64,000 nucleotides of DNA from positions 28,527,463 through 28,591,462 of the forward strand of contig NC_060887.1 of the NCBI RefSeq assembly GCF_014805685.1, in the 5' to 3' direction. Of the stretch, positions 50,560-61,400 are shown piece by piece. The notes beneath the pieces were generated by a model. That model made no database searches. It was given only the letters and a program-made list of their open reading frames with translations, and had not been told where the DNA came from. This DNA is from Silurus meridionalis. Taxonomy: Eukaryota; Chordata; Actinopteri; Siluriformes; Siluridae. Both the position numbers and the translations under genes were made by a program. How positions within the stretch are numbered: position 1 is the first letter of the stretch; every line of letters begins with the position of its first letter.

Positions 50560-51290
50560 TACCTGTATAGTGCCTGTCAAAGTTTGAAAACACAATATTT
50601 TTCATCGTTTTTGAAAGACACGTGCATTTTTTTTTGTTTCATGCATTTAATTTTTTATTGAAAAATCCGCTTTTAGCATGAATAAGAGCTTTACACTCTC
50701 TCAGCAGTTCATTTCTCCAAACATTCATCAGAAATATTTTTCTTGTAAAATTTCTCAAAGGTATTTTTTGGTATTTCTTTCTGACCTTGCGATCCAGTTC
50801 ATTCCAGTGCGGTTCAATAGGATTAAGATGTGGTTATTGGCCAGGCCATTCCACGATGAATAACTCTTCAACCAACTTTTTGCTGTTTAAATATAGTTTA
50901 CAGAGCTTGGACGTATGGCTCACTGTCTTGTATGGTGAAAATGGGTCCAGATAGCTGCAGTCTAGATGGAATTGCATGGCATTAAAGTATAGAATAGTAG
51001 CCATTTTGGTATTGTTTGCATGATGCTGCCAGTAGGTAGCCAGTATTCCTTTCACTCTGAAAAAGTCTCCACCATTCCCTGATCCAAAACAACATCAGAC
51101 GATTAAGCTTCCACTTAAATGTTTGACTGTGGGTATGAGGCAGTCTGCTGATATCTTCTCTCCTGCTCTCACAAGGTCTTCTGCTATTGCCAGAAAATTT
51201 TACATTTGGACTCACTGTCCACAGAACAGACTTTCTTGCCCAATTCTTGTGTGTTTACCCTTTACTTAGTTTGTTGCATATATACAAAAA
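50560..51290 (-). mobile_element. Decayed Tc1-like element
   Basis: The minus strand holds stop-ridden remnants typical of fish Tc1-like transposases (for instance around 50790-50830, the complement of a NPIE-like region, GGTTCAATAGGATTAAGATG, with GGCCATTCC downstream). The plus-strand left end is TGTACCTGTATAGTGCCTGTC. The right end is not found. Confidence 0.55.
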
Positions 51291-51299
51291 GAAAACGCA

Positions 51300-53540
51300 T
51301 GTTGCTCAAAAAACATTAAAAGCATAACTTTTTTATTTTCTGTTTTTCCGAAGATTTGTTCACATTGCTGGATAGTAACAAGCCAACGCAAAACAGACAC
51401 AAGCCTGTTTAATCAATGTGTAAACATATACCAGCTGTCGAAATATCTGTGATGCTTTTGCACCTTCACATCATTATAACAGAGAAAAGTGCTTCATCAC
51501 AGATGCTAACTGACCTAATGAAATATGTTAAAAGCTAAAAAAAAAAAAAAAAAAAACTAAAACTCACTAAAATTATATGGTTAATAAATTATTATTTCAT
51601 GTTAATATGTGGTCAGTTGAATCAAGAGAAAAAAGTGATAGGCTAAAAGTATTAATTTGCAGTATTTTATCTTATGTGAAGAGACAGAGACTGGAAAATA
51701 TCGCTGACAAAGTGCTGATGAAGCACATATTGATTACTTACTTCCCAAGTCATTTTTAAAATTTGCCACTAGAGTAATTCTCCATAAGTAAATTAGGCAA
51801 TAGATACAGAGGTGAGTGGATCTTTCAGTGGATTTTGAATGCAATATATAAATGAAGGTTTTAGAGGTAGAGAGGCTTAAAGATTAATGCTTACATCTGA
51901 TTGAAATAAATGAAAATAAGAACCATATTTCAGATTAGGAAAACCTGTATCTTTTAGAACTATATAGAGCAGAAAATGTCAAAGTGAGACCAAGGGAAGA
52001 TTTTTTTTACAGACCAGCATACATGTTAATCTGATAAAAATGAACTTTGTGACAATGTGCAATGCCCATACTTTAATACCAGTGATATGAGGAAAGTTGC
52101 AACATGCTACATTAACTGCTGAGTGAACCAATTTATTTGTGAGTTGTCACTTAGTGAGAGCATCAAAAAGTGTAAGCCCTTGGAGATACATTATTTATCT
52201 CCACTCTAATCACCATTAGTCATCAAACTAATCAAATGAGTGAGATGAAATTCAGCAGAAATTGTTCAGTTTTTGATGTTGCAGCTGATTAAGTTATCTA
52301 TAGACAGGGTGGCTTCTCTTCAGAAATGTCACCGGCAGACTTTTTAGAACAAAATGCTTTTATGTTATGAATTAAAAGTCTTCTTTAAAAGATTGGCATC
52401 ATATTTTTCTAGTGATTTGTACAAATTGAAACCGAATTTCAGTGTTTGGCTCACACTCAGTTCGATTTTCCAAATGCATAAGCTATTTTGGGTTTTTTTT
52501 GGATTGCAACTGAGACTTTGCAAAATCTTAAATCACTAACTTAAGTGTCCTTTACATATTAATATATGAAGTGTCTGCCTTCTCTTCATCATCATACACA
52601 CAATTCTGTACAAGGTGTACAATGTACTTATTGCACACACATGGCCTTAGAAGCTAGATATTCAGCCTGTAAAGTAGAAAATCATATTCGACCCAGAGAC
52701 AAGAGGTATTCCAATAAAAACATGGATATATAGCAAAACATGGATGTAAGTTATCCTGTAGCGCTAGATGCATAGATTACATATTCAGCAAACATTTAAA
52801 AAAATTTAATAATTTAATACCGACATCTAGTATTAATAATATTCAAAATGACATTACCACTTTCCAAACAGGAATTTGAATAGTCTGATATTGTAAAATT
52901 GACAATAGACAGACTTTAGATTAGATTTAACAGATCAAAAGCATGGCTCTTAACCTGATGATTAATGTGCTGATTAAAGATAGAGTCCAATCTTCAGGCA
53001 CAGAATAAACATACTCCATTCTGTTTGCTTATGACACCTTTAGGTAATTGAGTAATTGCAACTAGAGTGAGCACCGAATCAGAAACCCTAGCGCCCCTGC
53101 ACTTAGAGAGCAGAATTAGTCTTCACTACAGTTAGGCTAATGCTAATGCTGGTGATTCCTCTGAGTCATGCAGTAGGGCGTGCCATTGTCCACAACAGAC
53201 AATAATAAAAATAAAAATTGATGAATCTGAATATAATATTATGGGTATACACAAACATACCACGTAAAGACATTTAAATAAAAGCACTTATGTTTTTTTA
53301 GTTGGAAAAAAGTCTCCCATGTGATCCCGCCTATACATTTATTTGCAACAAAATGTTCAGATACTTTTTCGGTGTTCCTGCATTTGTGTAGCCAATAAAA
53401 TAACTACAAGAGAATCTAATCAAACTGTTCAAGGATACAATTCAACGACAGTGATTGCAAATAGGTTACAGTAGCAGAACAAAAAAAGATATATAAATGA
53501 AGATAAGCGCATGGACTTGAAGGTCAAGTATGCTGAATAA
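51300..53540. other. Non-coding upstream region
   Basis: Poly-A at 51539-51556. The stretch 52080-52340 has homeodomain-like ATTA/TAAT words (CTCTAATCACCATTAGTCATC) in non-repetitive sequence and could be a conserved element. Nothing else is seen. Confidence 0.4.
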
Positions 53541-53596
53541 GCAGTGTTGTTCTGTCTGTCACACATCAGCACAGAGAACAGCACCGGGCCTAAGCC

Positions 53597-53714
53597 TATA
53601 AATCCACATCTGGCTCTGCTTCATGTCACTGCAGAGCTCCAGAGAGGCGTTACAGCATGTAAAGGATTTAGATCCAGTGACATGGAGAAACCACGGGCAA
53701 ATCTGAAGCGAGGG
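53597..53714 (+). promoter_or_regulatory. Candidate plus-strand TATA box and first exon
   Basis: TATAAAT at 53597-53603 is followed about 80 nt later by an ATG (53682) and then by a consensus donor, GAGGG|gtaagt, at 53714/53715. The short open frame would be MEKPRANLKRG, ending in phase 0. A second donor-like site lies 18 nt further on. This would be a transcript running away from epb41l3. No downstream exon could be recognised, so it may be a lncRNA or chance. Confidence 0.33.
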
Positions 53715-53879
53715 GTAAGTGGAAGTCAGAGGTAAGCTGGTGTACAGTACAGTGTGAGCCCAGTGCTGTAAAACCTAAACCACACCCGCCGCATTGCAGA
53801 AGCAAAAAAAGGGGGAAGAAGGCCGGCAACTTAACGCAAGTCATCAGCTGTCCCGGTGTCACGGGGAAAAAACGCACGC

Positions 53880-54300
53880 AGAAGAACATCTCTAAGCGCA
53901 TCCCTGCGTCCTGCTACTGTACCTCCAGCGTAATGTCGGTTCCCTTTGAGATCTCCATCACAGCCTCGCTTATGCCTTATTATAACCTTCCCCCACTGCG
54001 TTCACACCGCGCCGCGCCTCCGATCGCTCCGGCGGTTCATGTAATCAATGTACACGCTGATGATCCGCATCTAATGCGCATGTTACCGCGATACTGTAAC
54101 ACAATAACATACCGTACTGTAGGGCTTTTCTACAGGGTTCTTTAGTGTAGTCTGGGATGCTGGGATGCTGAGATGTTAAGATCTCACTTTGAGCTCTCCA
54201 GGCATGCTTTAACGCGTTCTCCTTCTTTTACACACCGCGGTGTAAACAAAACAGCGGAATACTCATATTTACCGGTTATTCAGTAAACGCTGTGATGTGA
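53880..54300. promoter_or_regulatory. epb41l3: CpG-rich island, candidate promoter/5' exon region of epb41l3
   Basis: This is the only clearly CpG-rich stretch in the window (for example ACACCGCGCCGCGCCTCCGA at 54003 and nearby CGCTCCGGCGG). On the minus strand it contains GGTTATAATAAGG (TATA-like, about 53980) and, 3' of it, a donor-like CTGGAG|gtacag with exon side at 53923. Such an island 16 kb upstream of the first coding exon is a natural place for the main promoter. This is an inference from composition and position. Confidence 0.4.
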
Positions 54301-54374
54301 TGCGGTTTCCCGGTGTGGTGCTCAGCCTCCTCGTGTTCTCTCCTGCTCGCAGCAGCAGCTCAACTCACTGGTGT

Positions 54375-54387
54375 CACACACACACAC

Positions 54388-54433
<46 letters not shown>

Positions 54434-54453
54434 ACACACACGCGCACACACAA
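54375..54453. repeat. (CA)n microsatellite
   Basis: About 35 CA units with CG and GA interruptions. Confidence 0.95.
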
Positions 54454-54629
54454 GGACAGGGACAGCGCGCAGCATGCTGGGAGAGGAGAGCCCCTATAGA
54501 GCCCTTCATTCTTGCTTTTCTGTCAAACTTCTTTTATTTTCAAGAAATTGCACATAAGTCTGTATTTAATGGCATTTTTGTTTCAGAAATGCATCAATAT
54601 ATACATTAGCCTTCCCCCATACAATTTTC

Positions 54630-54630
<1 letters not shown>

Positions 54631-54693
<63 letters not shown>
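54631..54693. repeat. (AT)n followed by a T tract
   Basis: About 23 AT units, then 15 T. Confidence 0.95.
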
Positions 54694-54784
54694 AATGAAT
54701 TAATCAATAAATGAAAGTCAAACTGAAGCACACTTTGCACAGTGATTTTTGTTCGCAGTATTATGAAGCGTATACCAGCTTGTT

Positions 54785-54958
54785 TGAAACCTGGGGTTAA
54801 AGCGCAGGGTCGGCCATGATACAACACCTCTGGAGAACTGACGGTTAAGGGCCTTGCTCAAGGGCCCAAGATTGGCAGCTTGGCGACAGCAGGGCTTAAA
54901 CCCCCAATCTTCCGATCAGATCAGTAACCCAGCACCTTAACCACTGAGCTACCACTCT
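54785..54958 (-). mobile_element. tRNA-derived SINE, second family
   Basis: On the minus strand it starts GTGGTAGCTCAGTGGTTAAG, a tRNA-like A-box region. The B-box-like GGGGGTTTAAGCCC follows about 45 nt later. The body CTTGGGCCCTTGAGCAAGGC then CCTTAACC is a widespread fish SINE/repeat sequence. RNA polymerase III would transcribe an intact copy. I did not find a target duplication. Confidence 0.75.
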
Positions 54959-55747
54959 TATCTATCTAATCATCAGTATTTGGATCTGTATTTGTATTTA
55001 AACCCAAAGTAGAAATGAACAGACTTGGAAAGTGTTTTTTTATTAAATATATTCACTGCCTCGTTATTTCATGAAACACTGAAAAAACAAATAGTGGCAG
55101 AAATGCCACTGTCAGCATGGTGTCTGAATTCTCCTAATACCTCACTGATGTTCATAATTAATCTCAACTGGAGATGTGGCAGGACTGTTTTTAATTATGT
55201 TTGCGTTTATTATTTAAAAAAATACAGCGATCCTGACCAGGCAGTTATTAGGGATGCTGTAAATGCAATGTGCAGTCTGTTCATATTAATAAAGTCTTTC
55301 TTTGTCCTATAAGTTAAATAAGAGTTGAATGTTCCTCTCCTTGATTAAATTGATCGATCTATCTATTTACACTCATGCCATGTGCCATCATGTTAATGCC
55401 AACTCATGGAAACCCTGTGGAAAGTTGCAAGTTTTATCCAGAGTTTTGGTTCCTGGATACAGGAGTAGATTGACAGACCTTTCTCTATCATGGTTAATAA
55501 ATCCACCAACAACTCATAATAATAGGTATCTTGGGACCCAAACCCACAACCATGAGATTAAATGTTTCGTGTTAATTAAGTCACGCAACACTTCTACCTT
55601 CAAATGCATCTGCGATTCATATTTGTGTTTGTGTCTATCAGCTGAATCTCAATAATGCATTCATATTCATTAACATGCCAAGTTCACAGTGCTGGCAATC
55701 TCACAACCCTTGTGATAATAATCTTATTTATTTATTTCGCTCCACAC

Positions 55748-55984
55748 AGGTTTCCTGGTGGTCTAGTGGTTACAATGCGGCGCTCTCAACGCTGCGGCCC
55801 GGGTTCGATCCCCGGTCAGGGAACCAACCCCAGCCATTAGGGTTGCACAAGCCTTAGTGCCGGTCCCAAGCCCGGATAAATGGGGAGGGTTGCGTTAGGA
55901 AGGGCATCCAGCGTAAAAACGTGCCAAATCAAACATGTGGATGGTCCGCTGTGGCGACCCCTAATGGGAGAAGCCGAAAGAAAG
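55748..55984 (+). mobile_element. tRNA-Glu-derived SINE with 19-bp target duplication
   Basis: The head (55751-55823) is a tRNA-Glu-like sequence: TGGTCTAGTGG (A box), GGTTCGATCCC (B box), and an acceptor stem TTTCCTG pairing with CAGGGAA. The body follows (AGGGCATCCAGCGTAAAAAC, TGGCGACCCCTAATGGGAGA) to an AAAGAAAG tail. The flanking repeats TATTTATTTCGCTCCACAC (55729-55747) and TATTTATTTTGCTCCACAC (55985-56003) differ by one base. This is the only full-length copy here; truncated relatives lie at 13832 and 49486. Confidence 0.93.
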
Positions 55985-56003
55985 TATTTATTTTGCTCCA
56001 CAC

Positions 56004-57130
56004 GAAAATTAAAATAAGATTGACCATTGCTCAACTGATGCCAAATTTTCAATTGATCAGCCACCAATATTGCTATACATTCGTGCGAAATATTCAATAT
56101 AACAGAGCAACAGACTGCAAAAAAAAAGAACAGCAATGTATGTGGGCTACTAAAATCCAAGAAAGTATGCAAATGAGGAACACTAAATGCTTGTCACTGT
56201 AAAAGGCCTCCTTGTGGCTCCATCATTTTTTCCCTATAGGTTGTCATAGGCAATGTAAATGGCATAAATTGTTTGACTTTCGACTTGGAAAACATCCAGC
56301 TTCAGGTAACACATGTAACAATGGCGATTCAATGAAATCAAACGTAAAAAAATCTCAAATTAAGTTCAAAAAGTTCATGTAAATCCATCACTATTAAAAA
56401 TTTTGAAAACATGTAAAGCCTATTAACTTTAATCTAATTTTGATTTCTTTCTCCAAATGCTTGATGTATAAACTACAAACACATATGACTAATAAATCTA
56501 AACCATATCAGTTATGGCCTTTTTTTTTACATTATATTTTTATATTATATTTTATATTCAAACTTGCAATTCATCGGTTTAAATGATCAAGATTAAGTGC
56601 CTTATACCATTTTAAATGTAACTGAAAATATTTATATGCTGCCTGAACAAAGACTGTCAGCTGCAGTAATAAAGTTGTACTGCTTAGTAACCACATGTGC
56701 TGCTGCAATATTCATCTGTACACTGTGCCCAGACATTTCTCTGTTCCACTGACAGTCTCAATCCTGCATTCTTTCTCTGTCCAAATATCTCTCATCCTGT
56801 CTTTCTGTCTAATCTCTTTTCCCTGCTCTGTTGCTTTCAAAATGTCACATTTTTTCTCCTGTTTCTCTTTCAATAACCCTCAAGTTCTTCACCTTGTGCG
56901 CTCTCTCTCTCTTTCTCTCTCTCTCATGTCTCCTTGTTCACATACCCTCACATTCACTCTCTCACCTAATTTCTTTCATTCTCCTTAACCTGAGTTTCCT
57001 GTCATCTTGGAATGCTCTTGCTGTGCATGCTGATGAGTCTGAGTCTCTTTAATATTGAGGTAGCTTAGTCTAATCATTCTACCGAAGACCGATGAACAGG
57101 CGCCTTACTAGTAGCACAACACAACACAAC
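56004..57130. other. Non-coding upstream region
   Basis: AT-rich with a CT-rich stretch around 56900-56930 (CTCTCTCTCTTTCTCTCTC). No gene recognised. Confidence 0.5.
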
Positions 57131-57346
<216 letters not shown>

Positions 57347-57348
<2 letters not shown>

Positions 57349-57380
57349 GAAATAGTCTATAGATATATAGACTATTTCAC
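57347..57380. repeat. Near-perfect palindrome (13-bp arms)
   Basis: TGAAATAGTCTAT at 57348-57360 and its exact complement at 57367-57379, separated by 6 nt. It can form a hairpin or cruciform. The arm word is a third occurrence of the spacer found at 57158. Confidence 0.9.
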
Positions 57381-57629
57381 TCATATCTCTACAAAGGTTT
57401 CCTGGCATCAATTAAAAACCTGCCAGTAGGTGCACTGGTGGCAAATTCTATTTGGCTCAAACAATTTTGATATTCCATTTTTTTCACCTCTATTTCTTAT
57501 TTCACCATATTTCACCTCTACTAACAGCCAGTAGCACTAGTGTTTATGCTTTACATACCATAATAGAAATGGATGGTGTTGTGTGCATGGTGACCTGTGA
57601 TAGCCTGCTTAGCACCTGTGTTCCATATA

Positions 57630-58020
57630 TCGTATTTTTCGGACTATAAGCCGCTACTTTTTTCCTACGCTTTGAACCCTGCGGCTTAAACAACGAAGCA
57701 GCTCATTTATACATTTTTTCTGGGTTTTTCCCAGTTTCACAAACTTCAAGCCAAAAAACTGAGCGACATAACATTAGACCAATGAAATTTCCGAACGGAA
57801 ACGAAAAAACGCACCTCACCTGTGTTCTGAGCTGCACGGCATCGGGAGAAAAACTTCCACCGGGTGATTTTTAAACGCACAACGATGCCAAAAGATAAAC
57901 TCCTGAGAGAAATACAGTAGTTGTGAAAGGAAGGAGGAAGACAGTGAACAATGACTTTCTTGGTAGGCTACTGTTTAGATACAAGCCGTTGTAACACGTT
58001 GAGTATGTAAAGTTCATTAG
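57630..58020 (+). mobile_element. Second pogo/Tigger-like copy, 3' truncated
   Basis: The left end TCGTATTTTTCGGACTATAA and the following 150 bp (CGCTACTTTTTTCCTACGCT, CTTAAACAACGAAGCAGCTC) match the left part of 41584-42265. It then continues with sequence absent from that copy, including a short frame starting MPKDKLLREIQ. I found no right end. The exact 3' limit is uncertain. Confidence 0.7.
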
Positions 58021-58551
58021 TGTAGCTCTTTAGTGAAGCTCTTACTTTCAGAGCCACCTATGAAAACTCTAAGTGCAATGATAAGATGCTTTAAGCCCTT
58101 CACTGATACGAGTTGCTCAAGCTTCATGTTTAGTAGCTTCATGACAGTTTAGTATTGTGGCTTCATGTTGAGGAACACAGGAAACACAATTATCTAATAG
58201 AGTAAAAGGAGGCCAGAGTGATTAAATGAATTTGCTGCTTGACTGATTTTGGTGTGTTGGGCAGGTCACTCAATTTATTAAGCAGAAACCTAGTTACAAG
58301 TGCTCTTCAACAAGCTGTGAAAACTGAGCAGGTTGCTGCTCAAACGGAATGCGGATTTTAAGTGTGTGAAATGCCCTGTAGACCTTACAACCTGTTACAG
58401 AGCTTAAATAAATGATCTGTGAATTCATGTATAACAGCTAATATTCATTATAAATTTATTTCAGTGTTTGATTCACCAAATTAAAAAAATCTTTTTCTGA
58501 TATTTTCTGACCTTTCCTCTTTGATCATGTGTGTTTGCCATTTAATCATTT

Positions 58552-58690
58552 ACACTTCATGGCCAAATGTTTGTGGACAATTGACCATAATCCCTGAGAT
58601 GTTCATGTACGCCTCCAAGATAAACAAACCGTGTAGAATTTGATAAATGGAAGAGGAATTTGACATGTGGAAGGTTTTTGTTTATTTATT
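58552..58690. mobile_element. Terminal fragment of a Tc1-like element
   Basis: CACTTCATGGCCAAATGTTT and GTGGACAATTGACCATAA are a characteristic inverted-repeat end of fish Tc1-like elements. The partner end is missing. Confidence 0.55.
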
Positions 58691-58858
58691 AATTAATTAA
58701 TTAATTTTTTTTTTACAGTGGATTTACAAAGATTAAGAAAGAACACAAAACTAAAACACTCCTAAAATTAGTTAAATACAACATCAAATGAACACCACAA
58801 CATATTAAACTGCATTATCATTTTTACAAAAATAGAGCCAAAATAAAAAATAAAAAAC

Positions 58859-59553
58859 GTGTGAAAAACTAAGTACACCTTACTGTTTCCATAGAATTTA
58901 AGAGGATATCGTAAGGAGCTGCCAGGTGGTGCTATCAATTGGCTTTAATTAACTGATCACCAGCAAGTGTGTCCACCTTTGTGAAAGACCAAGTTTTAAC
59001 AGTTTGTTTGTCTGGAGCATTAAGGTGTGAGCTAACACAATGCCAAGGAGTAAAGACATCAGCAATTATTTTAGATAAGCCGTTGTTGCTGCCCATAATT
59101 TTGGCATGGGTTATAAAGCCATCTCCAAACAATTTACTGTAAAGGCCATCATTTAACAGTGAGGAAGATCATTTATAAATGGACACATTCAAGACAGTTG
59201 CCCAGGAGTAGACGTACCAGCAAATTTACCCCAATGTCAGAATGTACAATGTTTAGAGAAATTGCAAAAAGCTCAAGAGTTACATCTCAGAGTGACACGC
59301 CTCAGTTAGCAGTTAAATGTTAAAGTTCATGGCAGCATAATTAGAGTGACTGAACAAGTATGATTTGCTTGAAAGAGTTGCCAAGAGGAAGTCTATTCCA
59401 TGGCTTTACAATGGCCATTGTAAAGATTGTAAAGTTGCATCTGAACAAACCACAAGACTTCTGCAACAATAGTCTTTGAACAGAAAACACCAAACTGGAG
59501 ATGGTTGGCCATAATGCAGAGCAGAATGTTTGGCAAAACCCAGACATAGCATA

Positions 59554-59615
<62 letters not shown>

Positions 59616-60301
59616 CATACCAACTGTCAAGCAGGTTGGTGGAGGGAAGATAGGTTGGTTTTTCAGCCACAGGAGCTGGGCACCTTTTTGCAGCCACAGG
59701 ACCTGGATAGCCATTAAGTCGACCATGAACTCCTCTGTATACCAAAGTATTCTAGAGCCAAATGTAAGGCCACCCATCCAACAACAGCTAAAGCTTGGCC
59801 AAAATGGGGCCTGTGACAGGACACCATTAAATCTACTACAGAACAGCTGAAAAGTAACAAAATCTGCTTATTGCAATTTGGTCCCAGTCCAGAACTAAAA
59901 AACTAGTGTTGGACCTTAAGAGAGCTGTGCATAAACACATGCACACAAATCTCAATGCTCTAGAATAATGTTGTAAAGCAGAGCAAGTCAAAATTCCTCC
60001 ACAACAATGTGAGAGAATAATAAAGTCATACAGAAACCGATTACTTCAACTACAGTTTTTGTTGCTATAGGTGTTTCTAAAGGCTAATGAATCACAAGAT
60101 GTACTTAATTTTGCACACGGGATTCTCCATTTTGAATTTATTTCTGTAAAATAAATAATGACAGTGTAGTATGTTATGTGCTGTTGTTTATCTGAGGTTG
60201 TATTTCCCTAAATCTCAAACCTGCTAAGGACTAGATGATTTTTATTATGTCCTAATAAATAAAACTATAGACTTCAAAGAGGGTGTACTTCCTTTGTTAC
60301 T
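58859..60301 (+). mobile_element. Tc1-like transposon, inactivated, with internal (CA)n
   Basis: The left end GTGAAAAACTAAGTACACC and the right end GGGTGTACTTCCTTTGTTAC are inverted partners of a known fish-type Tc1-like family. The plus strand carries transposase scraps: MPRSKDISNYF at 59040, then DNA-binding and DDE-domain remnants in several frames, and ESTMNSSVYQSILE-like sequence near 59715-59760. Many stops, frameshifts and a (CA)n tract at 59553-59614 break it. Confidence 0.8.
59553..59614. repeat. (CA)n microsatellite inside the Tc1-like element
   Basis: About 30 CA units. Confidence 0.95.
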
Positions 60302-60409
60302 TGAATATATTTTGTAAGAATGGGCATTTAGCATTACTATTTTATTGAAACTTTTCTGTTAAAAACTTTATAATTGTGGAAAAAAGGACATAAGTAATCA
60401 TTTCTGTTA

Positions 60410-61400
60410 ACAGTTTCTATATGGCAATGACAGACATGTCTGCTGCTGAACACTTTGCTATGCGGAATGAAATGTCACAGTTCCAGTGGGTGAAGCAGGC
60501 ATCAGATGACATGTCACTCTAAATTCCAGTTGGCAAACACACATTTAGGGTGTATGCCTTTTTAAGACCCTCAAACCCAAACAGTAAGTGATAAGGTAAA
60601 AATAAAAATAAAAAAAACCTACAAAAATAAATAAAACCTTTTTGCACAAAAAAAACCTTCAGTCCATATTCCTTCATCATTTCATGATTGTGTGTCTTTG
60701 AGGAGAGATTACAATTCTATAATATCTTAGACTTTTCCAGCATAGAATGTTACTGTATGATAAATTAAGCATGGAAAATAAGGAAAAATAAGTATTGGGG
60801 TCATGCTACCATCAGGCAAATTATTCCTATATTTTACAAACCTATTCGTTCTAAAAAGGTCATCTAATTGGCAAGGTCAGTGCCTCCACTGGCTGGAGTT
60901 AATATTCAAAAATGCAAAGCCCAATATTTATTAGCCAGCGAATATACTGATTAAGTAGACAAAAGAAGTGAAGTAGGAGTAATATTAAAAGCATTGAACG
61001 ACATACATGTCATTAAAATGTTTTTACAATTAATCCTCGGGCAAACCTTGAGCCTGGCAACCACAGCTGACTCTGAGATCCATCATGTTTTATTCATGCT
61101 ACTGTAAATATTCCATTAACTTTCATGAATGCCAAATTACCTCAGAGGCTCTTTACTGGAACACATACAAAGCAGATAGAAGAAGACCATCAATATTATT
61201 TTGTAAAAAAACGGGTGCTTTCAAGGTTCCAAAAACATTACTCTCTACATCACCCTTTCAAATTATTTCCCAAGAGATTACTAAACCAAGGTTTTTAGGA
61301 AAGGGTTTGCGTGGCAATACAGTTTTATGATGGGCCACTGCTTCTAGGCTAGAGAGAAGTGAAATTCACCATCACTATATTCACAGATAGCTTGAATAAA
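60410..61400. promoter_or_regulatory. Candidate conserved non-coding block (weak)
   Basis: About 1 kb of non-repetitive sequence with balanced composition (for instance GGAATGAAATGTCACAGTTC at 60465 and CAATATTTATTAGCCAGCGA at 60932), unlike the AT-rich and repeat-rich surroundings. It resembles vertebrate conserved elements in character only. A stop-free frame at 61085-61330 has no family resemblance. Confidence 0.22.

Noticed and set aside
51735..51780. Minus-strand donor GGGAA|gtaagt as a 5' exon end
   Set aside because: No acceptor, promoter-like sequence or composition change accompanies it.
55751..55823. Functional tRNA-Glu gene
   Set aside because: The sequence continues into a SINE body and is flanked by a target duplication, so it is a retroposed SINE head.
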